Assembly (NCBI GenBank): GCA_903813345.2
Contig: CAIIXF020000006.1
Location: forward strand, 33,581,524 to 33,641,523
Direction of reading: 5' to 3'
Length of the DNA stretch: 60,000 nt
From: Owenia fusiformis
Taxonomy: Eukaryota; Annelida; Polychaeta; Sabellida; Oweniidae
Below the pieces are notes generated by a model that was not told the origin of the DNA, searched no databases, and saw only the letters and a list, made by a program, of their open reading frames with translations. Made by a program: the position numbers and the translations under genes. Shown here in pieces: positions 13,612-25,737 of this stretch; the stretch's first letter is position 1, and each line of letters opens with the position of its first letter.

Positions 13612-13641
13612 AATCGTGTTGTTTAATGATGTATTAAGGTG

Positions 13642-13946
13642 CAAGGAGGATTGGCTCCCAGAGTGCAACATCGATATTTTTACCAAATATGGGCATATCG
13701 TGATTACAAAGTTCGAATTCAAACAGCAGCCATTTTGTTCACTTCAACATTTGAATCGTGAATTTCGGTCTAGTTTCTAGGCGAAAAATTACAAAATTCA
13801 TAAGAAATGATTGAGATATTGGTTTGAATCTTTTTGACTGTTTATTTTGAACTTATAGTCGGTTACAATTTCAAAAGATAAAAGCATTTTGACGTTCTCA
13901 TTGTTGGAAAATATCGAGTTGCCATACTGGGAGCCAATCCTCTTTG
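13642..13946. mobile_element. hAT-type MITE, 305 bp, copy 1
   Basis: Terminal inverted repeats CAAGGAGGATTGGCTCCCAG (left) and CTGGGAGCCAATCCTCTTTG (right). Exact 8-bp target duplication TTAAGGTG at 13634-13641 and 13947-13954, the size typical of hAT transposons. A second 305-bp copy lies at 44179-44483. No coding capacity. Confidence 0.88.
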
Positions 13947-13954
13947 TTAAGGTG

Positions 13955-14723
13955 GCAAGAGTTATTATGCAAAACGCACGTCTACGCAAAACAGTTTCAA
14001 ATTATGTTTGGGCCTACCTAAACCTGACCGTCGGGCGTCGGTTTACTAGGTCTTCTTTTGTATTCGAGGCGTGAAGGACGCACCGATTATACCCGTAAGG
14101 ACGTGACAGTTCAGGACAATAATAAATACAACATCCCAAAGTATCGTATGATTGTGCGATTCACTAATTAGGATATCATATACCAGGACGAATTAGCGTA
14201 TGCCAGAATTCTGGAAGACACGATCATTTGCGCTGCAAATGCTCACGAGCTTCCCAGATATGGCGTCAAGGTCGGGTTGACCAATTACCCGGCTGTTCCA
14301 CCATCTGATATTCTATGTATTTTATTGTTTCATTCTATTGACAAACAGTAATTTTGAGTCGAATGCTTGAATCATTTATTTCCTTCAAATTTTGTTCCAT
14401 GGTCGTCTATGTTGAATTTGAATCTAAACTAACCTCGTGGTTTTCGCTTTACACTGACTAGCGCCACGTGGTATCTCACACTGTCAAACCAGATGAGACG
14501 AGAAAACATCGCTTCATAACAAATGGCATTACCTCGAGCTTGTACTACTGCTGTAAATAAAATGTACGTAGAAAATGCAAGATGTACATATATCATAAAT
14601 GACTCTGTTATATAGGGGGCCTGGGTGATTTTATTTGTGCAAAAATGTTTTATATATGTAATTGTATTTTAACTCATGACACTATAATCTAAAATAATCC
14701 TTTTGGCTTCTTTTGGTTCCTGT
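13955..14723. other. Intergenic stretch downstream of PH-like gene
   Basis: No coding region recognised. AATAAA-like motifs near 14120 and 14556 could serve as polyadenylation signals for the upstream gene. Confidence 0.35.
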
Positions 14724-14728
14724 TATAG

Positions 14729-14855
14729 CAGGGCCGTCCGAAGGATTTCCCGGGGATGGGGGCGACTTTTGCATACGGATGGACTGTGCCCCCGACACAC
14801 CGTGCTCATGCAAAGCGTCACCGGTGTGGTACGCCCTCCCCTTAGGATGGACCTG
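14729..14855. mobile_element. MITE, 127 bp, 5-bp target duplication
   Basis: Left end CAGGGCCGTCCGAAGG and right end (reverse complement) CAGGTCCATCCTAAGG form terminal inverted repeats. TATAG flanks both sides (14724-14728 and 14856-14860). It is GC-richer than its surroundings. The ends resemble those of the element at 31207, which also has a 5-bp duplication. Confidence 0.72.
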
Positions 14856-14860
14856 TATAG

Positions 14861-15512
14861 GCATTAATTTCCCTTATATTCCAATATTAACCCCCATGTC
14901 AAGACATGCATATTATATTAGTATTTTTCCAATATTTGTTGTATAAATTAATAAATCACAATTAACAAAAATGTAATAATGTCAATCGCCCCAAGGCACG
15001 ACAGACATATTCACCAATAAAGAAAATACATATAAGGCAGAAACTTGTTTGGAAAATAGGTGTAAGAGAGAAATTGATAAACGTGATAAGAGGAGTTAAT
15101 GAATATGAAGGATGAAATGATGATGATGACGACTTGAATGTGACGGTAGGAAGTGAGAAAGATGTTTTACAAAAATAGTTTTCATTTTATTTCCACATGA
15201 AGAAGCTGGGGATACGACGGAATTGAAATTGTGAGCAAAGAAGTGATCATTTAGGAATAGATCAGCCCTGATTCTGTTTTATAAGGCCTTTTTCTTTTTC
15301 TTTCTTGTGATAAACATTTTAGTAGTTGGAATGGTGCATAACAATTTATTTTCATCTTGAATGGAATTCTTTAGACGGTAATTTAAATGCAAGAATTCCT
15401 TTACTTAGGAGAGATATTGGTTATTCAAAGAACTCATAAGCTGCAATGGTGATGATTTAGATAACCTGCTAATATATTTTCAGGTACCTTATAATACATA
15501 CATTCATGGTTG
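14861..15512. other. Intergenic, no gene seen
   Basis: AT-rich sequence without a supported reading frame, RNA gene or repeat. Confidence 0.4.
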
Positions 15513-15735
15513 TGCGGTATTTGCGATACGGGCGAATATGCCGTACTCACCTGCGGTATATGTCATATTCCATGTATTCCGCAGGTGAATATGGCATATT
15601 CCGTATTGAATATGCAATACATCAATACATTGATTTCAATGAATACCCGATACTCAGTGCGGAATATTATGTCCTACTCTCCCACTGAAAACGACATACT
15701 CAACAGCGGAATATGCCATGTACCGCAGGTGAAAA
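15513..15735. repeat. Cluster of GAATATGCCAT / GCAGGTGAATATG motifs
   Basis: Short motifs such as CGCAGGTGAATATGGCATAT, CACCTGCGGTATATGTC and GCGGAATATGCCATG recur in both orientations, so the segment can fold on itself. A related piece lies at 17515-17600. The pair may be two ends of one older foldback into which the 16095-17323 element inserted. Frames through it are repeat-derived. Confidence 0.5.
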
Positions 15736-16094
15736 AGCGATACAGAATGGCTCGATTTGATTGGTCAAAAGAATGTATTCTAGATGTATTTAACTACGCT
15801 GGATTAACAATATTGTTAGCGCTTCGAGTTCTAATACATGAATCGTGGATTGATTGAGTACGTTCACTACTTGTTTTTGTTGAATGATACTTCTGAAAGT
15901 ATCAGAATTGTGTAAATCGTGATTGCCAATACAACAATACATAAATGCTCGTTATTTTTTAGGTTTTTATTTGGACTTTGTCAACTGTTGATTTGGTTAT
16001 AAAAGTCACTCATAAGCTTCACGAACGTACATGTAGGTTAGTTTATTTACGCGTTTCCCTTGAAGTGTGCATTCGCATGCAACACATACATAAA

Positions 16095-17323
16095 CACGAT
16101 GCCCATGTCAAGCAGCGTGCCTACTAGGCACGCAGTTTGAAACTCTGACAAACTGCGCGCATATTTCAAAATGGAAGACAGGGAGGACACGACTCCCAAA
16201 AAGAGCCAAAATACGAAAAATACAAGGTTAGTCTCGTTCTAAAGATAGTGCCATTCTGTGAAGATGAACTTAATTTACTCATAGTACTCAATTGTTTTCC
16301 CTATGTAAACCTAGTTATCTCAATATAAGGGTCTTAAGTAACTTCTGTGTTCAAAATGTACAGTGTAAAGTTATATCTATGTCTTTTTATCGTCATTTGC
16401 CGTTTATTCAGCCATTGTGTCTGTGTATGCTAGAATATATAGGATCACTCCATCTGATTAAAGCAGCATAGTTTGTGTTCAAAACGATAATACGCCATAA
16501 ACGTGATTTAAACATTTTTCTTGTCAAACTGCGCGCCTATATTCACATGTATTTCCCAAACTGCGTGCCTAATATTTCCAAACTTGCCTATCTAAGCTTG
16601 TTTTGTATTATTAGAAAACGTAAGCACCATATGTAAGGCACATATGTGTCTAATAGTAGAACCCCATAATTGAAACACTATGACAGTCCATCCACCAAGA
16701 TGGTGATCTGAAAATAAAAGATTCTTTCGTTAATTGTCACTTCTATTATACATCTTTGACTTTCAATATGAAAATCTCATAAAATCTGACGATAAAACAA
16801 AATTTCCAAAGCTATATGAAAAACACCTACACGTGCCTCTGTAGAATTTAATAGTGTATGCGCACAGTTTGTAATTTCTGGCTAAAATAGGCGCACAGTT
16901 TGTGGTTTATTTCTTTTCAATCTCCTGATTATCTGTTTTATCTCGAAATATTTTGAATTATACATGATAAATGCGTAAGGAATTAAATATAAAACGAGTC
17001 TAAAGTATTTGTCATTTATGTTTAAAGTGCTAGATCGATTTACGTATAAATTCCCGTTAAATCAGTGACGAAAATGCCATTAATCTGCTTATGTTTTAAT
17101 ACTTAGATTCACTTGCACATAGTTTTTGCTAGTATTTGCAAGATTCGTACAATCGCCACAGAATGAACGCATTGAACAAGAAAACAATGCAGGATAAATG
17201 TCTTTAAATTACGTTTCAAAATACAGACTTCAACTTAAATGATGCAATGTTGTTAGGCACGCAGTTTGTGATCGAAACAAACTGCGCGCCTAAGTAGGCG
17301 CGCAGCTTGACATGGGCACCGTG
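16095..17323. mobile_element. 1229-bp transposon derivative with RSS-like CACGRTG ends
   Basis: Left end CACGATGCCCATGTCAAGC and right end (reverse complement) CACGGTGCCCATGTCAAGC differ at one of the first 19 bases. Similarity continues for ~80 bp through subterminal copies of CAAACTGCGCGCCTA and its reverse complement; further copies lie near 16525, 16556, 16862 and 16890. The flanks are an exact 5-bp duplication ATAAA (16090-16094 and 17324-17328). No transposase frame, so non-autonomous. CAC-starting ends plus a 5-bp duplication are known for Transib/RAG-like transposons; 5-bp hAT subgroups are the alternative. Confidence 0.8.
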
Positions 17324-17514
17324 ATAAAATAACATCAAACAATACTGGTACCACTGGTGTATGTTATTAGTTGATATATGCAATGCACTGGCCTGTTGAT
17401 TCAGTAATCAGAATGATAATCTATAAACTTTGCCCGTTCGTTCAATCGATATAATTGAAAATTGCATACTTCCTTATAGCGTTCTCATTGGTCAGTGAGC
17501 ACTGAGTATAGCAT

Positions 17515-17600
17515 CGCAGGTGAATCTGTCATACACCGCAAGTGAATATGCCATATTCGTCGCGGAATATGACATATATTTGTATCGTGTTTACCGCGTT
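17515..17600. repeat. GAATATGCCATATTC-type motifs, partner of 15513-15735
   Basis: CGCAGGTGAATCTGTC, CGCAAGTGAATATGCCATAT and CGCGGAATATGACATATA repeat the motif set seen near 15.6 kb. Confidence 0.45.
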
Positions 17601-17618
17601 ACAGTTATGATCAGCTTA

Positions 17619-17854
17619 CGGACAACTCATCCCCTAGGCAATTCATCCCCCTTGACAACTCATCCCTTATCACATGAAGCTAAATGTTACATTGATAATG
17701 TGACATTAAATTACAGTAACATGTCAAAGGATAAGTTGCCCAGGGGATGAGTTGTCCAGGGGATGAATTGTCTAGGGCATGAGTTGTCCAGGGGATGAGT
17801 TGTCTAGGGCATGAGTTGTCCAGGGGATGAATTGGCTAGGGGATGAGTTGTCCG
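17619..17854. mobile_element. MITE with (CAACTCATCCCC)n ends, 236 bp
   Basis: Left end CGGACAACTCATCCCCTAGG, right end (reverse complement) CGGACAACTCATCCCCTAGC. Each end is built from iterated CAACTCATCCCC / CAATTCATCCCC blocks, three on the left and about seven on the right. TTA lies just outside both ends (directly on the left, after one extra G on the right), a possible target duplication. No coding. Confidence 0.7.
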
Positions 17855-18264
17855 GTTACCATCAGTTATATTGGTATTAAATACATGAGACTATGGGGGT
17901 TTCATCTAATTAAAGACTTTAAACAAATACAAAAGTTTGTGATCATTTCTTCTAGATTCAAGGGTTTTCCAGTTCTTGATTTTGCTTGATCCATGGATAA
18001 CTCCACGTATAATACAACCAGCTAGAGTGAATGCTTTTTAATTTGGCCAGCTCAAATTTTGATGCTGAGGCATAAAATAAATCGTCATAGTCTAAAAATC
18101 AGGATTCCACATCATTTTAAAATATAGCGCGCACATAAATAACCCCCAACATCAAAAATTGAACTTTGGTTCATTGCAATTTTTTTCAAGATGTCATGAG
18201 GTCACTTTGTAAGCAATCGCCTTTAAAGTCATTTGCCATATTTTAATACGTGTTTGACACATTC

Positions 18265-18393
18265 CTAGCATGTCATTAATATTAATTTGTGGTCAAAAAT
18301 GACACCAAGATGCTTATGAGATCGAACCTTTGGAATTTCATCATTTCTAAGAAATAAAAGTACAAGGTCAGGAGTTTCTTGACATATTAGCAT
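18265..18393 (-). pseudogene. LINE reverse-transcriptase relic
   Basis: Read on the minus strand, a 42-codon frame contains MLICQETPD, then FLRNDEIPKVRSHKHLGVIF and DHKL. SHKHLGV followed by a hydrophobic pair is typical of the C-terminal reverse-transcriptase region of many non-LTR retrotransposons. Stops flank and interrupt the rest, so it is a degraded fragment. Confidence 0.6.
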
Positions 18394-18399
18394 TTAATG

Positions 18400-19630
18400 G
18401 CGTTTCAACAGATGGACTGAGAGACAGACAACAATACCTGATTTCCGAGAGGACGTGTAGGCTATTCCCCATTGCATTGGTTGGGATGAAAACCATAATT
18501 AATTCTAAAAAGCCATTTCCAAATCCCAGGCTACAACATACTGCATGCTGTAGTTAATATCAGATAAAGTCTATTCCACATTGTTTAATATTGTACACAA
18601 TATAGAGAGACTTTCCAATATAGAAGTAGAATATAGAACGGGGAAATCAATTCCACCAGTCCTTTCCTTATTGGCGTTTCACACACCATATAGCTCATAG
18701 AGATATAGGAAAATCACAATATTTTGTTTTTCAATAGTATAGGAATGCATCTACTAAACCAGGAATGAAGCGGAAAATGCCGGCCAGGATTTAGGGCAAC
18801 TACAGCCAAAGGTAGGTCTGTCTAGATCTTGCAGAGGGTCAATATTATAACTTGAACAATAGAACAATGTCCTTCTAAATGAATTGACCTTAATTTGAAA
18901 TACTGTGCCTTTATTGAGCCATCACATCATTGGGTGCCATAGCAGCCATACACCATGGACCATACATACATTCATCATCCTCAATAAGCAGGTGCCCAGA
19001 ATCTCTACCTCCTATATCTGGATCTTAGAGCTCTTTGATCGGAGGATGTACACTCATGCACCATGAATTTGACAAGCGGACATCCCTATCATGAATTAGC
19101 TCTGTTTTTGTTGGAATCCATGTATTTTGTTCCCAATGCAATACATTGGAAATAGCAAAATACAATAGCAATATAGATTTGTGAAAATACAAGTAGCCAA
19201 ACGTATATAGGCTATGACAAGTGACACGATAGCGTTTTCGATTTCCCAAACTTTTGGAGCGTAGTGTAAAACAAGTTCAACTTACTTCATATGATCATTC
19301 TATATGGTGCTCATGTAGTTATTAATTAGTATTTGGACACAACCCATCTCTGATAATACAGATAAATCTTGCATTTGATTAAAGACTTTATGTCTATTGA
19401 AATATCGTTACTCCTGAATGTCATATCTAAAAATAAAGTCAGGATTATATAAAAACCTTAATCATGGAAAATTTAATCAATAGACGTTGTATTTGTTGTA
19501 AATGATATCAAGAAATTATTATATTGTTATGTTTGCAGGGACAGATCGAACGTGATGTATACGTTACTAAGCACATTTATGTACCGAGATTCTAAATAAT
19601 TATAGTGCCGTTATCAGAACACAGAACTCG
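18400..19630. other. Intergenic, upstream of sulfatase-like gene
   Basis: No supported gene. It presumably holds the promoter and any 5' non-coding exons of the downstream gene, but no clear TATA box or repeat could be assigned. Confidence 0.35.
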
Positions 19631-19638
19631 TCGCAGGT

Positions 19639-22406
19639 ATGAACGCGGACACCGATCTGGCCTTAGCTATCACCACGTGTATGATGCTCATAGGCCTTAC
19701 CCATGGGAATAAGAACGTCATTTTGATAATCATAAAAGATCTGAGAGCAGATGCTGTTTTTAAAGAAATTGGCGGCTATCCGAAAATTCACACGCCACAT
19801 ATAGATCGACTCGCCAGCAAGAGCCTTGTGTTTAGAAATGCCTTCGCACAGCAATCTTCCAGCGATGTCAGTATTTCATCAATACTCACTGGGAGACGCC
19901 CTCAAACATTTGGCATACCAACTCTCCGAAACGACAAGGGATCGGAAAATAAACAACAAAAGTCAAATGATAAGCAAGACAGAGCATATCATGATACCAT
20001 ACACAATCATCAAACAAAACTTCCTGACTCAACAATTGTAACATTACCTAAGTTTTTTAAAGATAATGGATACAGTGTGAGGACTATTGGTAACTTTGAT
20101 ACGAACTTGAGCGAATATGACATGAATGACAATAACGAGCATAACACTGATACAAATAATACGAGTCCTGGTGACACTCTGTCAGCCAGTTGGCTAGAAG
20201 TAGATTCGAAAATCAATTTACCAGATGATGTAACCATCAATAAAACATTACACTATATTGATTATCAAAAGCAAAAGGAGAACTTCTTTCTTTCGGTTGT
20301 ATTTGAGAAACCAGGATTACCATACAAATGCCCTAAAGATTTTTTCAATTTATACTCAAACAGTTCCATTCACTCAACAAACTCAAGAGATGGTCCCGAC
20401 GAGTCGCTTAAAAACGACGCTATTCCGAGGTACAACATTGACCATGGTAATATGCCTGGTATCCTCCAATACGACGACATTCGATTGAATAGCGCAGTAA
20501 GCGTCAGGAATGGTACCTTGGTGCTTCCAATTGATGTGGCTACTAATCTAAAGAGGGCGTACTATGCATGTGTGAGTTACGTGGATGCCATGGTTGGACG
20601 AATTCTCAAGCGACTGGAGAGCAGTGGACTTATTGATGACACTATCATTGCTCTGGTTGGTACTAGAGGAATTCACCTTGGTAAGTTCCTGAACAACGAT
20701 ATCTTCGATAAATGGTCAGCTGGGAACACTGTGCTGAGAACTTAACGTTTTGGTAGGGATATCAGTGTATAACTCGTAGTCTATCGGTATGCATGCACCC
20801 ACCACCCACGTACTATTCTGTATTTTGTTCGTGATCATTAAAACTAATCTGTGTTAATGCTATTGTTCTTATCATCAAAATCCCCACGACGTCTAACCTG
20901 CCCGCTAACCTGGCGGCATTTCAGACATTTTTGATATTGTTAAGACTGTTATAGCCCTTCCATAATAGATGTCAGCAATTTTCATGTCAAGTTTCAGGTT
21001 AGACATCTATATTAATACTTAATTGTAAATGCATACATCTCTCAGATCAATTTTGTTGATAACAAAAAGAGGCTGTTTATGTATAAGTTTGATTTATTTG
21101 GACTTTGCATTAGGCCCTTGTTGATTTTCACACGTAACAAACAATATGTTTGAAGACGTTTAGTCATCGAGTTCCAGGTCTTCCATTTTTATGTATGTTA
21201 AATGTATGTTATGGCGAATAAGGGGGTCATCTCGCGATCGCCATGTGCGTTTGATTATTGGTTGGGTTTTTATTTTTTCCTTCGCATTGGTTGCGCTTTC
21301 CAGCGTTCTACGTTTACAGCGTGTCTCTCATACTTTGAGCGTTGTGCCTTCATGTCCGGGCTTCATGTGTTCGTGGCGGTCGAGTTAAAGACTTGATGAG
21401 AGGTTACGCCCGAAGGCTACCATGACGTATAACGGTCGTTTACTTTCAGGAGAACATGGAGCTTGGGGAGGTGATACAAACTTCGACGTTGCCCTACATG
21501 TACCAATGATACTTCATATACCGCGACAGACGGATGCCGGAAAATCTATTCGTGCTTTGGTAGAGCTGATTGATGTGTTCCCAACACTAGTACATTCAGT
21601 AAAATTAGGTGCTTCTGTCCCATCATGCATCACAACAGAGTCATTAAAAAAGTTTTGTCATGAAGGTACAGTAGGCAATTTGATTATATGATTAGATTGA
21701 CTTGAAACCATTTAAGATGGAATCAGATAAAAACCATACACAGGAAATTATTCGGATCAATTTGAGTATTTATAATTGAGTTGAGGTTGATCCTATATTA
21801 GTATTCGGAATTAAATTGGGATCATATCTAAAAATAAGTTTAGGTAATATTTTCAAATTAAATGGACTTGGATTTGAAAATATTGTTTCTTGACTTGAAT
21901 GTTTTTTATTTAAATAGTGTTACGTTAATGTCAACAATTTTTATATCCCAGGAACCAATCTACTAATTTTGCTCAACGATGCTCAACAAACGGTCAAAGA
22001 CGGGAGCTTTTCTCAAGTTATACAGCGTTCTCCAATCACCATACCAACAAATCCAAATATCAGTGGAACGCACTTCCACGGATCAGTTGTCCGCATCGTT
22101 GGTTACAGCATCCGGACTTTAGCTTATCGATACACAGAATGGCTTCAATACAATGAATACTCAGGTGCGATTGAATGGAATAATGTCGTGGGAGCAGAGC
22201 TTTACGATCATAAAGATAACGACGATGAATTAACGAATCTAGCTTTCTTGAAATCTCATAAAGTTATAAGACAGATCCTAAGTGAAGAGATCCGAGAGGA
22301 ATGGAGGGATGAATCTGAATTCAATTTAAGTATTACTGGCTATGTGTTTGTGTTGATAGGAACATGTTATTTGATGCAGTCGTGCGCCGCTATGCTTGAA
22401 ACGTAG
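19639..22406 (+). CDS. Iduronate-2-sulfatase-like protein with dismantled active site
   Basis: Exons 19639-20680, 21450-21665 and 21952-22406 join in phase 1 twice (donors GTAAGT and GTACAG; acceptors TACTTTCAG and TATCCCAG), giving 570 residues; human IDS has 550. Residues 5-22 form a signal peptide. Family landmarks are kept: NVILIII-KDLR, HTPHIDRLASKSL-FRNAFAQQ, ILTGRRP, FFLSV-EKP, GEHGAW-TNFDVALHVP, IVGYSIRTL-YRYTEW. Relative to IDS as remembered, the formylglycine Cys is Ser75, the following Pro and Arg are Val77 and Ile79, the first metal Asp is Lys33, the Asp-His metal pair is Thr342-Arg343, and the active-site His and Lys are Glu/Gly (223-226) and Gly355. Hydrolysis is therefore very unlikely. 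Sequons (NLS, NTS, NKT, NSS, NGT, NLS) suggest a secreted or surface glycoprotein, and residues 549-568 are a hydrophobic tail absent from IDS. AATAAA lies at 22419. Confidence 0.88.
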
Positions 22407-22448
22407 TCTGCTAAAGAAAATAAAGAATATACAGCCTACAACATGCCT

Positions 22449-22800
22449 CGACGCAGCACGACTCAACACAACACAACACAACACGCTTCAGCACAACACA
22501 AGACGATCAATCACAACGCAGCACTAATCAACATAACATAATGTAACACGACACTACACAACACAAATCAACACAGTGTTCAACACTACACGACTTCACA
22601 CAACATGGCTCAACACAAATCGACTCAATGCAATGTGAAACAATACGACTCAACATACCACAGCTCAAACAATATGGCTCAACACAACAAGACGACTCAA
22701 CACAACACTATTCAACATGACTCAACACTACATAACTCAACACTGCACGACTCGACACACCACGACTCAACACAACATGGCTCAACACAATCCACTGATG
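22449..22800. repeat. Degenerate (CAACACAACACGACT)n tract
   Basis: About 350 bp of A/C-rich iterations of CTCAACACAACA and CACGACTCAACAC just after the polyadenylation signal of the sulfatase-like gene. The open frame across it (a Ser/Thr/His/Gln-rich string) is a product of the repeat. Confidence 0.8.
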
Positions 22801-24130
22801 TGATAACATAATTAACTCCCAAAATAAATACGAAGTTATAATGCAACAATGGCTGAGTTCATTTTCTTGTTTCATTCTATCTCATGTGTATTTGTACATG
22901 CGGCATAATATGGCCATATACTGAGTAGCGAGTAGGTAGTTACCAGTTTCACCACCAGGTGGCTGATTCGGGTGAATTAAGGTGGCAGGAATCGGAAATT
23001 AAAGATCCCTTCAACTTGAATATTATCAGTTGAAGTGGATTAATTTTCATATAATTGTCATGTGTCTGATTATTATAAAAGTGAAAATATGTCCTGTAAA
23101 AGAAAATATCATCTGCCCAACACAAGAAAAGATAGTTCACTTTTTGTGATTTTGTAACATGGGGTCTCTCCCCGACCTAGAAGAAGAAGTCACATCATTC
23201 AACGAAAATACTGATAAATACTTTTTTAAACCACATTTCTGGATGTAATTTTTGGAATATTCAATGAATAAATCAAGATTATTTCTACTCACATCTAGAG
23301 TATTGTCGATGAATGAAAAAATAATGGCATCTTAAAAGTACTATTTTGGTTTATCACTGAATTTATGCAGATACCTAAGAAGCACATAAGATGTGTCACA
23401 AAATTAGAAGCAGGAATATTGGCAGAACGAATGGAAAAACAACTTCTCATTGGGAACTTCTCATCAAATTACTACTCTATGATGCTTTAAGAGGCACCAT
23501 ATCCCCGGACCATATCCCTGGTGGACCATTATATCCCTTTTCTGCAATTTCAGCACTTTGAGAAAGACGTAACTTATTAGTTTAGATTTGGCAGTGAACA
23601 TAACAACATGATTAGATTTAATTATGAGCAGCGCTATATACATGTATATGGTTGAATTATTACTATATCGAGTAGAATACGTCTCTTGACAACACGAACT
23701 ATTTGTATGTTCGTTGTTTTAGCGTAATATATATTTCAAACGAGCATCAGCCTTTATTCTTTCCGCAAGAAATTTTAAAAAGTAAAAATTTAAAAAGATA
23801 TTTAAAAAGATAGGGAATATTGACAGTGTTTGAGTATAATACATGCAAAAATAAATGACGATCGGTACAATGCAACACAGTCTGCCTACTTGAACTCATG
23901 TAAAAGACTTGTTCTACGAAGCCTTTTGCAATCGGAAAGCACAAAGATTTATAAAAGCTGGTGGGTGATAATTGAGGTGACTTCATTTTTCAGATTCCCG
24001 AAGAGTGTACATCCTTACTCGGTTTGTTTATTTCGGTTTGTTTATTTCGTGGTATGAGGAAAGTAGCTCTATTAAAAACCTGTTTGTGGACTTCAATGGT
24101 ATACTGCAGCACCATTTTTGAATAGAATCA
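22801..24130. other. Intergenic, no gene seen
   Basis: No exon, RNA gene or strong repeat recognised. Confidence 0.4.
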
Positions 24131-24131
24131 C

Positions 24132-25258
24132 GGACGTCAAGTAAGTTTCTGGCGAAAGCTGGAGCATAGATTATAAAGAGGACTGGAAACAAGATGGCAG
24201 TCTATTTCAAATCTGCCAACTCGTGTTGGCCTATTTATCACCATTGACTCAGTTGTTCATCTAGTTTTACTTTACTTACTGCGAAAGCTATGTGGATTTT
24301 GATATAATAGCTTTCCCACGGCGCACTTGGGCAGCTGAATAATAGTGACCCTTGAAACACGAATTAAGTCGATCAGTGGCTTACTTTTGGTCTCTAACTG
24401 TGTCTTCCATCGGTATCATCAATCCGTACAAGTATTGGAGCGCTGAAATACTTCATTTTTGATCAAGACTTGTAAATCGTTCGTTGAGTGAATGTTTTTT
24501 CGACCCATTTCCAATATGGCGGTTTGCTAGGAGCGAGATACGCAACGAACGAAATGAATTTTGAGAATGAGTTAGGTAACCTCCGGAGATTTACGAAAAT
24601 GTCCGAGCAGAAAACGCCATATTGGAATTTGTCAGAAAAATACATTCACTCGACTAACAATTACAAGTCTTGATCGAAAAGGAAGTACTTCAGCGCTCCA
24701 ATACTTGCACGGAAGGATAATAATGATGTATGACACAGTTAGAGAACAAAAGTAAGGCGCTGATCGACGCTGATCGACTCAATTCGTGTTTCAAAGGTCA
24801 CGATTATTCAGCTGTCCATTTCCCCGTTCGAGAGCCATAAGTTTCAAAATCTAACATGAAGTGAGTAAGTTTTACTTACCTTAGATGCTTAGTAATCTCA
24901 TGGGCTCAATCAGGTAGAGCCCATGGTAATCTATTTAGTATAATATTGTTTCCAAAATTATTGTCATTTGCGATAATTAGTACTTAAAGTACTTTGAACA
25001 GGTCAGCTGCCATTTGCTTGGCCCAATCGTACCAGTCCAGAAAAAGAGTGAAATCATATTAAAAATACCAATAAAACTTTAAAATTGAGGCAGATGCGAT
25101 ACAAAGAGACTCTATTAATACAGATATACAGGTAACAGTCACCAAGATGACCTAATTTCAGGCGAGATTCAGGAAATAAAAAGGTAGGTCATCCTTGTTT
25201 CCAGTCCTCTTAAATAATCTATGCTCCAGCTTTCGCCAGAAACTTACTTGACGTCCGT
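24132..25258. mobile_element. Large foldback element, ~1.1 kb
   Basis: The left side starts CGGACGTCAAGTAAGTTTCT and the right side ends with its reverse complement (AGAAACTTACTTGACGTCCG). Matching continues in blocks toward a centre near 24570: GGAGCATAGATTAT, CAGCTGAATAATAGTGACC against GGTCACGATTATTCAGCTG, GTATTGGAGCGCTGAA against TTCAGCGCTCCAATAC, and CATTTCCAATATGGCG against CGCCATATTGGAA. The right arm is longer by roughly 250 bp of unpaired sequence. No transposase frame. Confidence 0.8.
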
Positions 25259-25737
25259 GGATAGAATACTCTAATTTGCAGACATATATGCCCAGAATAA
25301 CTGGGAAACATGTGAACATAACAATTGATCGGTAAAATATTTGGGATTACTTTCTGTGGATGAATGAGCTTGGTTGTGTTGAATTGGTCAATGTACATCA
25401 ACATGATGGCATTTTGGTACTCCACCTATGTAAGAGAGGAGAACTTTTGTGGGATATTTTTGTTGACATTTTTTTGACTTGAAGGTGAGGTGTTTCGCTG
25501 TATTTCTCTGAAATACTTTGAAGATCGATGGGCTGCTATTTGAGAAATTCTCATTTGAACTTTGTCAATTTAACATCCATCTCAATGGTACAAAAGGTAA
25601 GGAGAGTTCTACCGAATATAGTCCGCAGCGGCAGTAGGAATACATAATGTATATAGTTCTGCCTTTTTTATAGCACTCTAAGGTGCTATATTGTAATCAG
25701 TTTGCTGGGTGGGTGGGCCGTTGGGCGGGAGGGCGTC

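Noticed and set aside
22605-22811. 68-codon His/Gln/Ser/Thr-rich frame
   Set aside because: A direct translation of the CAACAC/CGACTC simple repeat.
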